Position numbers and translations under genes: made by a program. The notes under the pieces were generated by a model. The model saw nothing but the letters and a program-made list of their open reading frames with translations. It did no database searches and was not told where the DNA came from. DNA of 64,000 bases from Aquilaria yunnanensis (Eukaryota; Streptophyta; Magnoliopsida; Malvales; Thymelaeaceae), in contig CM077594.1 in the NCBI GenBank assembly GCA_039654915.1, positions 49,243,001-49,307,000 on the forward strand, written 5' to 3'. The first letter of the stretch is position 1, and the number at the start of each line of letters is the position of its first letter. Below, piece by piece: positions 22,108-31,145 of the stretch.

Positions 22108-23127
22108 TGATGCGAACCCCGATGGTATAAAGACCATGAAATGCACCCAAGATGTTTTTCAAGCTCCACAAGACATCAAAGAGACTGGGTTTGAAGACCC
22201 CCACCCCTAATCAACCTGTGACTAGAAACGAGAAGTATAGAACTCCAAGAACACAAGCACACTTGTGCACCAAGGCAGTCCACAAAGAACCAAAGAGAAA
22301 ACCTCTCCAAAGAGCAATATTATTTCGAAATTTTTCTGTATATTTACATCTAGAATATGTGCCTTTATATAGGCCTAAACTAGGGTTAAAAGCTGGGCAA
22401 AATTCGCAGCCTAAATCCCTTAGGAATCCTAGATACAAAGACATAGGAAATCCTAGTCAAATTAGGACTCTAATCCCTAGTTTGAACAAGTTTAATGAAT
22501 GCAGCGTATGCCACTTGTCCAAAATGATTTAAAAATATTCCATAGCCTAAATAACTTCCTAAATCATGTAAATAATTAGGAAAATAAAATAAGATACGTT
22601 ACAGCACAAGATTGGGCATAAAAACCCAAAATAGTCTTCTCAGGTGGTTCCTGCTTGTGTCTTCAACTTCAAGCTGCAATTCGAACTTCATGCAGCCATG
22701 ATTTCTCAAAATGTAAAACATGAAAGTTGTAGATCTCTTTCTCGGCTTCGAAACCACACTTGAATCACACAAAATGGACTTCTAAATCCAAAGATATGCC
22801 CAAAATACTGAAACTGCTTCTGAACCAGCGATAACTCGCAAATCGTGACTTTGAAGCTAAATTGGACCTCCTTAACGTGCAAACTGGGTTTGATGGTCTG
22901 AATATGATTTGTAGCTTCAGATGTTATATTTCCAGTGAATCAAGAATTACTCAATTCTGATCTGTTTAGTTCAAGATATGATTTTTCTACCAGAACATCA
23001 CCAATCTGTCAACATCCGAGCTTGAAGTGTACTAGTGAGCTCCTTAGCCTTTTTCCTTGTCAATGGTCCACTAGAAACTTTCAGTGGGTCCTTGCCTTCC
23101 TTGGTTGTGCCTTCTTTGATCGTATCA
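22108..23127 (-). repeat. F 3' LTR
   Basis: 1020 bp. Minus-strand TATA (CTTTATATA on plus, 22363-22371). The end next to the internal region codes for the last 43 residues of the F protein, as reported for some CRM-type chromoviruses whose polyprotein extends into the 3' LTR. Confidence 0.93.
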
Positions 23128-25682
23128 GCTCCCCCCTCCTTAGAAGGATTCGTCCTCGAATCAAAACCTGCATTAGAAAAGGGAATTGAATCAATAACAA
23201 TGAAATAATCAACACATAAGCACTTACCTTTCACATATGAACCAATAGCATGGAATGCTTGTGTATGGAGCTTTGATCTTGTGAAAAACCTGAACCAATA
23301 TCCAAATGCAATGATACCTCCTGGGTCAAAGACAAAGCTTGAAACAATTAGCACAAAAAATCTGAATGTTTGCACAATTTTCATCTTAACTCTAGGCATC
23401 ACTTTCATTGCCTTTACCATCTCAAAAACATTATTCTCACAACTAGAAAAAATGTAGGAATAATTTAGCTTAGGGATACTGTATGCACTCAAAACAAATG
23501 TACCTAAACTCACACAAGTGTTATGGTTATGAGAAACACAAGTTATGCATGTCAAAACAATAGTTTGCATAGGCCATTCAACCAAACAAGAATTGAACAC
23601 AATGTCGCCTAAACTAATAACCAAACTAGGATGTATGAATTTCACAAAAATCCTAAGCATTTTGAATGAGACAAGAACAAACTTATTTTTGTATGTGTAT
23701 GCACCACAGTGCATGGAATTTGAAAATGGGGTGTGACACAAAACAAAAGACTCAACACATCTCCTTAAAAGGCTGAATTTAAATCCAGAATTTTCACTCA
23801 AAATAAAAAATTTCAAGTTTGGACAGAAAGCAAAAATATCAAGACTCAAAAGTTTGTGTAATGCATGTGTCATGACAAAAAGATACTTGCTGTAAATTAA
23901 AGATTGACACACAAAAATGGGCTGAACATGAATGAAAATCAAAGAAGTATGAAATGCATGGGTAACAACCAATTTATGCATGCAAAATTCCAAAGAAGTA
24001 GATTTAACTTGAGACAAAACAAAACAATGTGACATGGATGCAAAGCAAACAAAATCAAAAACCAAAGACACCAAAACTTTAGAGAAACTCATGGAATTCA
24101 AAATATGATTTGACAAAACCAAAGAATTAGAAGGCTTAAAACCATATTTTGTCAAATTTCCATGCTTACTTCCTTCTCTTAATCTAGTTTCATGAAAACC
24201 ATTTGTCAAAATAACATTGCAAGAAAACACACATTGTTTGAGATTTTCATGCAAAACTACATCAAATCTAGGTGTTAGGAAGAAATACATTACAGTGGAT
24301 GGACTTAGTCTCCAAGTATCCTCCTTTGGAACCACAAAATTTTCACCTTTGCACTTAATGGCTTCGATTGGAGTTGCATTAATTTCATCCCTTGATTCTT
24401 GTAGCTCATCTCCAATTAAGTCCTGAAAAGAAGACCACACAACAAGAGAAGAAGACTCCATTATGTTAGATGAAAGTATGGCTTCTCTGTAGGTCATTCT
24501 CTCTTCACTCGGCTTGGGTTCATTACATTCTTGTCTTCTCTCAACTTCGCACTCAATTTCTTCTCTCGGGAACTCTCCACTCTTCTTCCCCTCATGTTCA
24601 CTCTTCTCACTTAATCTCTCAGTTGTTCTCTCAACTTTCCCCTCATCACTCTTGCCCTTAACTTTCCCCTCTTTTTCTTTTCTCTCAACCTCACTTTGAA
24701 GTTTTCTTTGATCCTCCAAAACTTGTTGTGGTGAAAGTAGAACAAGCATGATTGACTTTTCTTGTTGCGGCCGAGACAAGTCTCCTTTTGTGGCCTCCAT
24801 GTTTGGCTTGGGCACTTCTCTCACATCCTTGGTCCATGCTCCTCTCCATGTGGAAATTCCTCCTTGACACATCTTGCATGCCTTGGACCTTTTGATGATC
24901 CTCTTGGCCTTGGTGGCATAATAAAGCAAATCCTCCATGTTCAAATAAGGTGCCATTTCCACTTTGTTGGCAATCTCAGGATTGAGACCATTAATGAATC
25001 TAGCAATGGTGGTCTCCTCATCCTCCATGATGTTGGCTCGGGTCAAGGTTATCTCCAAGTCTTTGTGGTAGTCCTCCACACTCCTTTGGCCTTGCACTAG
25101 CTTTTGAAGCTTTAAGCGTTGATCTCTATAGTAGGAGCTAGGCACAAATCTCCTCCTCATTAAGGCTTTAAGGGCTCTCCATGTATGTATGGGCTCCTCC
25201 TCATTCCTTCTCGTAGAAGTAACATCCTGATTCCACCATACAAGAGCATAATTAGTGAACTTTATGGTAGCCAATTTAACCTTCTCTTTCTCGGAGTAAT
25301 GTTGGCAATCAAACACCATCTCAATCTTTTGTTCCCACTCCCAATATGCATCGGGATCACTCCTCCCTTGGAAGGATGGAATGGTAAACTTGATGGAGTT
25401 GAGATTGTTGTCCTCTCTTGGCTCACACCTCCTTAGAAAGCCATGGTCATGCCAAACTCTTTCTTCCTCCTCGGGTTCTTCTCTCCTTGGTCCTCTCCTT
25501 GGTTGCAAGATGGGATTTGGTTTCCTTGGCAACCTCAAATCAATGTCTTCAATCCTCCCTACAAGTTTATTGAGAGTTTCTTGAAATTCTCTCATGGTAG
25601 GCTCCTTATTGTGTCTCACTTTCATCCTCCTATCCTCCTGGCCCTCCACACTCCTGAAAATAACAAAGATCCTCACAAACAC
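22998..25682 (-). CDS. F protein: gag domain fused to a long unknown region
   Basis: 894 codons without a stop. Residues about 105-260 are a Retrotrans_gag domain (DPDAYWEWEQKIEMVFDCQ, YALVWWNQDV, RRRFVPSSYYRDQRLKLQKL, SVEDYHKDLEITLTRANIMED, ARFINGLNPEIANKVE). About 300-420 is Glu/Lys-rich and probably helical. About 430-840 (plus coordinates 24390-23160) is rich in Phe, Val, His and Cys with hydrophobic runs and matches nothing I recognise; no DTG, FIDD, HHCC or DDE motif appears. The tail (FDSRTNPSKEGGADTIKEG, GPLTRKKAKEL) resembles the end of CRM/Reina-type chromovirus polyproteins and enters the 3' LTR. The first Met is uncertain; M20 or M30 are alternatives. Confidence 0.8.
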   Translation of the reverse strand: MFVRIFVIFRSVEGQEDRRMKVRHNKEPTMREFQETLNKLVGRIEDIDLRLPRKPNPILQPRRGPRREEPEEEERVWHDHGFLRRCEPREDNNLNSIKFTIPSFQGRSDPDAYWEWEQKIEMVFDCQHYSEKEKVKLATIKFTNYALVWWNQDVTSTRRNEEEPIHTWRALKALMRRRFVPSSYYRDQRLKLQKLVQGQRSVEDYHKDLEITLTRANIMEDEETTIARFINGLNPEIANKVEMAPYLNMEDLLYYATKAKRIIKRSKACKMCQGGISTWRGAWTKDVREVPKPNMEATKGDLSRPQQEKSIMLVLLSPQQVLEDQRKLQSEVERKEKEGKVKGKSDEGKVERTTERLSEKSEHEGKKSGEFPREEIECEVERRQECNEPKPSEERMTYREAILSSNIMESSSLVVWSSFQDLIGDELQESRDEINATPIEAIKCKGENFVVPKEDTWRLSPSTVMYFFLTPRFDVVLHENLKQCVFSCNVILTNGFHETRLREGSKHGNLTKYGFKPSNSLVLSNHILNSMSFSKVLVSLVFDFVCFASMSHCFVLSQVKSTSLEFCMHKLVVTHAFHTSLIFIHVQPIFVCQSLIYSKYLFVMTHALHKLLSLDIFAFCPNLKFFILSENSGFKFSLLRRCVESFVLCHTPFSNSMHCGAYTYKNKFVLVSFKMLRIFVKFIHPSLVISLGDIVFNSCLVEWPMQTIVLTCITCVSHNHNTCVSLGTFVLSAYSIPKLNYSYIFSSCENNVFEMVKAMKVMPRVKMKIVQTFRFFVLIVSSFVFDPGGIIAFGYWFRFFTRSKLHTQAFHAIGSYVKGKCLCVDYFIVIDSIPFSNAGFDSRTNPSKEGGADTIKEGTTKEGKDPLKVSSGPLTRKKAKELTSTLQARMLTDW
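23128..23141 (-). other. F polypurine tract
   Basis: Plus GCTCCCCCCTCCTT, minus AAGGAGGGGGGAGC, abutting the 3' LTR. Confidence 0.85.
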
Positions 25683-26548
25683 TCACCTCACGTGTTTCAC
25701 TCAAAATATGAACACTCAAAACACTCAATTTGTTAGTGAGATATTGCTTATTCAAAGAGTTCTCCAAATTTCTAAGAAAACTATCCTCAAAGCACACAAG
25801 AAAACTTGAATTTTTGAAGAACTATTTTGACTCCAAAAGAGGTGGGCTAAACAAGCTTTAAATGACTCTAGGTAGCTCTTGCAATTGATGATCACAAGAA
25901 CCACAAAGAAAGCTTTTTGGTTTAAAAACAATGGGATAGGTTTTGGGGCGCAAAACTTTCAACACTTTGAGAAAACTTCTTTTTTTGCAAGCTCTTTTCT
26001 TTTCTTTTCTTTGCTCTTTCTTTTTCTTTTCTTTTCCTTCCTTTTTTTTTTCCTCCTTTTTTTTTTTTGCTTGCTGTTTTGATGCTAACCAAACGTTCTC
26101 CTTGAAACTCCTTGCTGCCAAAGACAAAAAGTTAGAATTCTTTTCGACAAGACAAGAAAACTAGTGAAATTGGCACAATTTGAAGCAACTTTTTGATACC
26201 GAAAATTCCTAAACTTGGATCCGTCTTTTTTTTGAAGTTTTCTGGACTCTAAGATGCTGGAAGCAATGAAAACAAAAGAGATTAATATGGCTGGACACGA
26301 AACAGAAAGATAAGAATTAGACAAGAACAAACGAATTGAAACCGAGAATACTAGGTGACACGGATTGACTTCTTTTTGTTGTTTTTGTGATTTTCGGACT
26401 TGAACAAGGATGGAACAAAAAGGACAGACCTGGAACAAGAAGAAAACAGATTAAAACAGAGAATTAAAACATGAATTTACTGAACAGAATTGAAAGAAAA
26501 CCAAAGAGAAACAAGAACACAAAGATATGTCCTTCAATGGAACTTGTG
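25683..26548 (-). other. F leader (5' UTR)
   Basis: Between PBS and gag, no coding seen. Contains a plus-strand pyrimidine tract (about 25978-26076), purine-rich A/G on the element strand, which is unusual for its length (about 100 bp). It could hold packaging signals; nothing in it proves that. Confidence 0.5.
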
Positions 26549-26560
26549 GCTCTGATACCA
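26549..26560 (-). other. F primer-binding site (initiator tRNA-Met)
   Basis: GCTCTGATACCA on plus, 2 bp inside the 5' LTR. Confidence 0.92.
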
Positions 26561-26562
26561 AC

Positions 26563-27582
26563 TGATGCGAACCCCGATGGTATAAAGACCATGAAACGTG
26601 CCCAAGATGTTTTTCAAGCTCCATAAGACATCAAAGAGACTGGGTTTGAAGACCCCCACCCCTAATCAACCTGTGACTAGAAACGAGAAGTATAGAACTC
26701 CAAGAACACAAGCACACTTGTGCACCAAGGCAGTCCACAAAGAACCAAAGAGAAAACCTCTCCAAAGAGCAACATTATTTCGAAATTTTTCTGTGTCTTT
26801 ACATCCAGAATATGTGCCTTTATATAGCCCTAAACTAGGGTTAAAATCTAGGCAAAATTCGCAGCCTAAATCCCTTAGGAATCCTAGATACAAAGACATA
26901 GGAAATCCTAGTCAAATTAGGACTCTAATCCCTAGTTTGAACAAGTTTAATGAATGCAGCGTATGCCACTTGTCCAAAACGATTTAAAAATATTCCATAG
27001 CCTAAATAACTTCCTAAATCATGTAAATAATTAGGAAAATAAAATAAGATACGTTACAGCACAAGATTGGGCATAAAAACCCAAAATAGTCTTCTCAGGT
27101 GGTTCCTGCTTGTGTCTTCAACTTCAAGCTGCAATTCGAACTTCATGCAGCCATGATTTCTCAAAATGTAAAACATGAAAGTTGTAGATCTCTTTCTCGG
27201 CTTCGAAACCACACTTGAATCACACAAAATGGACTTCTAAATCCAAAGATATGCCCAAAATACTGCAACTACTTCTGAACCAGCGATAACTCGCAAATCG
27301 TGACTTTGAAGCTAAATTGGACCTCCTTAACGTGCAAACTGGGTTTGATGGTCTGAATATGATTTGTAGCTTCAGATGTTATATTTCCAGTGAATCAAGA
27401 ATTACTCAATTCTGATCTGTTTAGCTCAAGATATGATTTTTCTACCAGAACATCACCAATCTGTCAACATCCGAGCTTGAAGTGCACTAGTGAGCTCCTT
27501 AGCCTTTTTCCTTGTCAATGGTCCACTAGAAACTTTCAGTGGGTCCTTGCCTTCCTTGTTTGTGCCTTCTTTGATCGTATCA
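26563..27582 (-). repeat. F 5' LTR
   Basis: 1020 bp, same length as the 3' LTR. Minus-strand TATA at 26818-26826. The right TSD copy CTAAG follows. Confidence 0.93.
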
Positions 27583-27587
27583 CTAAG

Positions 27588-28158
27588 CAAATTAGTGTAA
27601 AACACAAGCAACAAGCAAGCTAGCACTACTCAGGCCGAACGTCCTTGCCTGAAATAAAAGGATGGGCAGTGAGTATAACTCAGTAGGATTCACTTAGGTA
27701 TATTCAACTCTAAAAAGAGTCTATTTAGTTAAGCTGAGTATTCACTCAAAGCTTAACCTCCCATTAGCAAGCTTTACCTGCAAAACAAACACAAGACAAA
27801 GAAACCAAGCATATACATATACAAGATAATTAACCATAGAAATAATCCATAGGTGGGGTTAGCAAGCACATGGAAACACAAAAGCACACAAGTACACACA
27901 CACACTCCACATGTTTTCTCTCGGCCATAATGAACCATACATGTACCCATGTGCACAATGCACACAATTCACCATCAAACAACTTACTTCCACATAGAGC
28001 TCCAAAATGTCAAGCAAACAGGCCACATTTACTTGCATTTCTAGTACATGTACACTAGTCGATTAGCTACTCAACAATTCAACCAAGTATAAACTTTAAA
28101 GCCCATCAAGCAACTAAGGTCATTTGGAAAATTTTAACCATCACTTAGCCACTCTAAA
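27588..28158 (-). repeat. B2 3' LTR, segment 2
   Basis: CAAATTAGTG to CACTCTAAA between F and G, matching about 45873-46441 of the 5' LTR. Conserved hairpin TGAGT/ACTCA at 27670-27682. The last five bases are the left TSD of G. Confidence 0.9.
27670..27682 (-). promoter_or_regulatory. Conserved LTR hairpin (B2 3' LTR)
   Basis: TGAGT-TAT-ACTCA on the minus strand, with CCTAC before and CTGCCC after. The 5' LTR equivalent (45954-45966) has one stem mismatch. Confidence 0.5.
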
Positions 28159-28838
28159 TGACACGATCCCCGTGCCCCTGCCCGGGATACCCTGTGAGCG
28201 TTTGTCTCACGGTGGATTGTAATTGGCTAGCTGGTTATGTGTGTGGATTAAATCCAATGCTACTAGTTGATTAACCTAGAAATGCAATATGTATGCACTT
28301 ATGCTTTGACTTGGTTTATTAAAACCATAAAACATTTAATCATTTAGACATTTAGCCGGCTAAGTAAAATTCTATATAAATAAATACAAAATGCCAAAGC
28401 ATATCAAAATCAACCTTTGAGTGATTAACTACACATACACCGCTCGTGAAAACATTTATACATAAGTAACTAATGCTCTCACCCAGAGAACAATCCCCTG
28501 AGTCAAGGACTCTTTATAACATAAATACCGGAGGCAAAATAAAGTACTGTATCAAAATACAAGACTTTGCTGAGATCTTTTACCCTAGCTCCCACTTTGG
28601 ACTCCTGTCCCAGTGGCGAGTCTCACAAGTACTGTGCCAAGTGCTACTAGGCTCTGCAGCCAAAGGAAGAAGCAAGTTAGTACCACAACCTGACCAACAG
28701 ACCAATTAAACACTTAAGCAGGCTAGAAACTTAAAGTTTCTCAACTACCGTACCTTTACAGACAAAAAGGTACTACCGTGATAATCCTCAATGATTATCC
28801 GGTCCTGCTACTCCAGACTCTGCATAACAAACAGGGAG

Positions 28839-28857
28839 TGAGAATTCAACATTCTCA
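28839..28857 (-). promoter_or_regulatory. Conserved LTR hairpin (G 3' LTR)
   Basis: Minus strand: CCTTAC, then TGAGAAT and ATTCTCA perfectly paired (7 bp) around GTTGA, then CTCCC. Second copy at 36133-36151. Confidence 0.6.
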
Positions 28858-28986
28858 GTAAGGGTCTTCGATGTACCTGCAAGAAAAATTACTAGGACTC
28901 TGGCTGCGAGCTCACACAGCATGAGGGTACTAGTCATATATATATATACTAGGCCGGTAGACCTCTCCTCAAGTAGTCCTCTGTAT

Positions 28987-29090
28987 CAGGCCAAGTGCAA
29001 TCACTTAGCAACCTGACACATATACAGGCCAAGCGCAATCACTTAGCAACCTGACATATAGGCCAAGCGCTATCACTTAGCAACCTATCA
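28987..29090. repeat. Tandem repeat in G LTR
   Basis: Three imperfect units of about 35-38 bp built on GGCCAAGYGCAATCACTTAG followed by CAACCTGACA, the third with CTATC. Copy in the 5' LTR at about 36281-36384. Possible regulatory subrepeats; no direct evidence. Confidence 0.75.
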
Positions 29091-29513
29091 TATGGCTCAA
29101 GGGCGAACCTTAGCAAGCCTCATTCAAACATAGAACCTCTCACCTAGTTGTTATGCAGGGGAATTTATGATGGGACTTGTAGACTAGGCCGCAGGGCCTC
29201 TTTGATGTAAACTAGATGAACAAGGTTTCGCCTCGTGGCCTCGTGGCTCCGGCACGGCTAGGCCGACGAGGGTTCTAAACCTCTCACCTGAGCTATTGAT
29301 AGCTAATTAAGTTCAATTGCAACATTTGTTTCTTTACTTGTTGCCTAAGCAACTTACTTACCTCAAACAGTTCAAGAAAACTCATACTTCCGGTGGGACT
29401 TTCGGAAGTCTCGGAGTACCATCGGGATCCTCGGACCCTTAGGCACGTTCCGAACCTTCCGTAGTCTCGGTCGGATCAACGCAGCAAAAAGTCAAACCCC
29501 CCATTTTCTTGTG

Positions 29514-29639
29514 TTGGCGCCGCGTCGCCAAAGGCAAAAAGGATTGGCGACGCGTCGCCAACGAGCAGACGCTCTGTGAAGAAAAATTGAATTGGCGACG
29601 CGTCGCCAATTTTCGGGCCAATTGGCGCCGCGTCGCCAA
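29514..29639. repeat. Cluster of four 18-bp palindromes in G 3' LTR
   Basis: TTGGCGACGCGTCGCCAA is a perfect 18-bp palindrome at 29544-29561 and 29592-29609. The variant TTGGCGCCGCGTCGCCAA (one base off symmetry) is at 29514-29531 and 29622-29639. Spacings are 30, 48 and 30 bp, so the array is itself symmetric. The cores are CpG-rich. The apparent repeated WRRVAN peptide in this stretch is only a by-product. Confidence 0.9.
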
Positions 29640-30626
29640 TTCTGCAGAAATGCAGAATTTGGCCGATTGCTGCTACGAACTTTGGCAACCAAATACATAT
29701 AGCAAACATGCATCAAAAGTTACCAAATTTCATACACATGAAGTACATGTTGCAAGGAACAAAACCAACTATCAAAGCCAAACTATGATGCATTAGAAGC
29801 ATCAAACCAATCCTTCGAACATAGCTAGTCCATCATAATTCCCAAAAACGTTTCTTCACACCAAACCCAAAAATTACTCAACTTTCTCAATCCATTTCAA
29901 TCCAAAAGCAATCCAACAACTTAAAAACACTTTCTCCCTTACCTTAACACCAAGAACAAGCAAGAATTCGAACCCTTCCTCTTCCAAACAAGCTTCCAAA
30001 GTTCTACACAAAACCATACCAAAACAAAGCTCTAAAACATCAACAACACATCTTTCAACCAAAACCCAAGCTTCCAATCAATCAAATAACACGAATTCAA
30101 TCAAGAACATAACTCATACCTCGTTCAAAAACAGGGGATGGAGAAAAACACTCTTCCACGCCTCAAAAACAAGGATTCAAGCTTGAAAATCACTTTTCCA
30201 AGCTTGAACACTTCAAACCACACCTTTTGGCACCAAAAGCTTTTGATTCCAAGCTTAATTTGAGAGAGAAATGGAGTTGAGAAGCTGGAAAACGGGTTAT
30301 GGAGCTCCAAACCCTTCTTCCCTCTTCTTAAACCCCACTTAACCCCTCAAACCACCAAGGTTTCAAGTTTTGTACAATTAGGTCCCCCATCTTTGTAACT
30401 TGACAGTTCTTGATTAAATTCTTGTCTATTTGTTGAGTTTGAGTTAAGGTTAAAAGTTAAGTTCTAAAAATTCATTTTAAAACACTCGGGACTCGTCCCG
30501 GTCACTCAGGGTGCAAAATTACCATTTTGCCCCTGAACTTAGTTCAGAGCTTTATTCTTGTCGGAACTTAGTGAACTTTGGCAAACTTCTTAATTCTTGC
30601 TAGGCAACTTAAATTAAACTTCTACA

Positions 30627-31145
30627 CTAAATTCTAAAGTCCTTACCTCCCTCTAGAAGGGCCGTAACATTCTCCCCTCCTTCTGGAATTTGGTCCCCCA
30701 AATTCCGCTGCAACTCTGGAAAAACACCAGGATATCTTTTCAGCATATCCTGCTCTGTCTCCCAGGTAGCTTCCTCCTCACTATGGTTAGACCAAAGGAT
30801 CTTAACCATCGGAATCCACTTAGTCCGCAGTTTCTTGACTTGCCTATCCAAAATCTGAACTGGTTTCTCTTCATAAGTCAAGTCTTCCTGAATGGGTATC
30901 ACTGAAGGATTTACTACCTGTCCGGGCTCAACTGTGCACTTCCTGAGTAAACTAACGTGAAACACGTTATGCACTTGAGAAAGGTTAGGCGGTAAAGCCA
31001 ACCGATAAGCAACTTTCCCAACTTTCTCTAACACTTCATAAGCTCCAATGAACCTTGGAGCTAACTTGCCCCTCTGTCCAAAACGACTAACTCCTCTCAT
31101 GGGCGACACTTTCAGAAGTACTTTGTCACCAACCTCAAAACTCAA
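30627..31145 (-). pseudogene. G pol C-terminus: integrase tail and chromodomain-like region
   Basis: Encodes the GPY-like tail ([49 protein letters not shown]) and a chromodomain-like end (VKILWSNHSEEEATWETEQDM), typical of Tekay/Del. Chromodomains direct integration to marked chromatin. It is out of frame with the upstream pol: compared with B2, about 13 codons (of the NDRQQAYAN type) are missing at about 31140, so the break is a deletion of about 40 bp not divisible by three. The frame ends 42 bp inside the LTR. Confidence 0.85.
30670..30684 (-). other. G polypurine tract
   Basis: Plus TTCTCCCCTCCTTCT, minus AGAAGGAGGGGAGAA, abutting the 3' LTR start TGTTACGG. The last pol frame reads through it into the LTR. 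Confidence 0.88.

Larger units (their letters stand above)
22108..27582 (-). mobile_element. Gag-only LTR retrotransposon F (TR-GAG-like)
   Basis: 5475 bp with TSD CTAAG (22103-22107, 27583-27587). Two 1020-bp LTRs, TGATGCGAACCCC to TTGATCGTATCA, differ at about 17 positions (about 98.3% identical). PBS and polypurine tract are present. One 894-codon frame encodes gag but no protease, RT, RNase H or integrase. Non-autonomous: it should be mobilized by a chromovirus that shares its gag style and C-terminal tail. Inserted in the B2 3' LTR. Confidence 0.9.
28159..30669 (-). repeat. G 3' LTR
   Basis: 2511 bp, TGACACGATCCC to GGGCCGTAACA. Differences from the 5' LTR noted: about 28450 (A/G), about 28788 (A/G) and about 30199 (T/C). 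Contains the conserved hairpin (28839-28857), three tandem units (28987-29090), an AT microsatellite and the palindrome cluster (29514-29639). Confidence 0.96.

Noticed and set aside
22152..22532. 126-residue plus frame repeated at 26598-26987
   Set aside because: Lies in the two LTRs of F, antisense to the element; duplicated only because the LTRs are.
29514..29639. Spaced repeats as a CRISPR array
   Set aside because: Palindromes lie in a plant LTR with spacers of 12-30 bp that are identical in both LTRs.
29509..29796. Plus-strand frame with repeated WRRVAN peptide, and minus-strand GDASPI/ATRRQ versions
   Set aside because: By-product of the 18-bp palindrome cluster in the LTR. It appears in all frames and is duplicated in the other LTR; no gene context.
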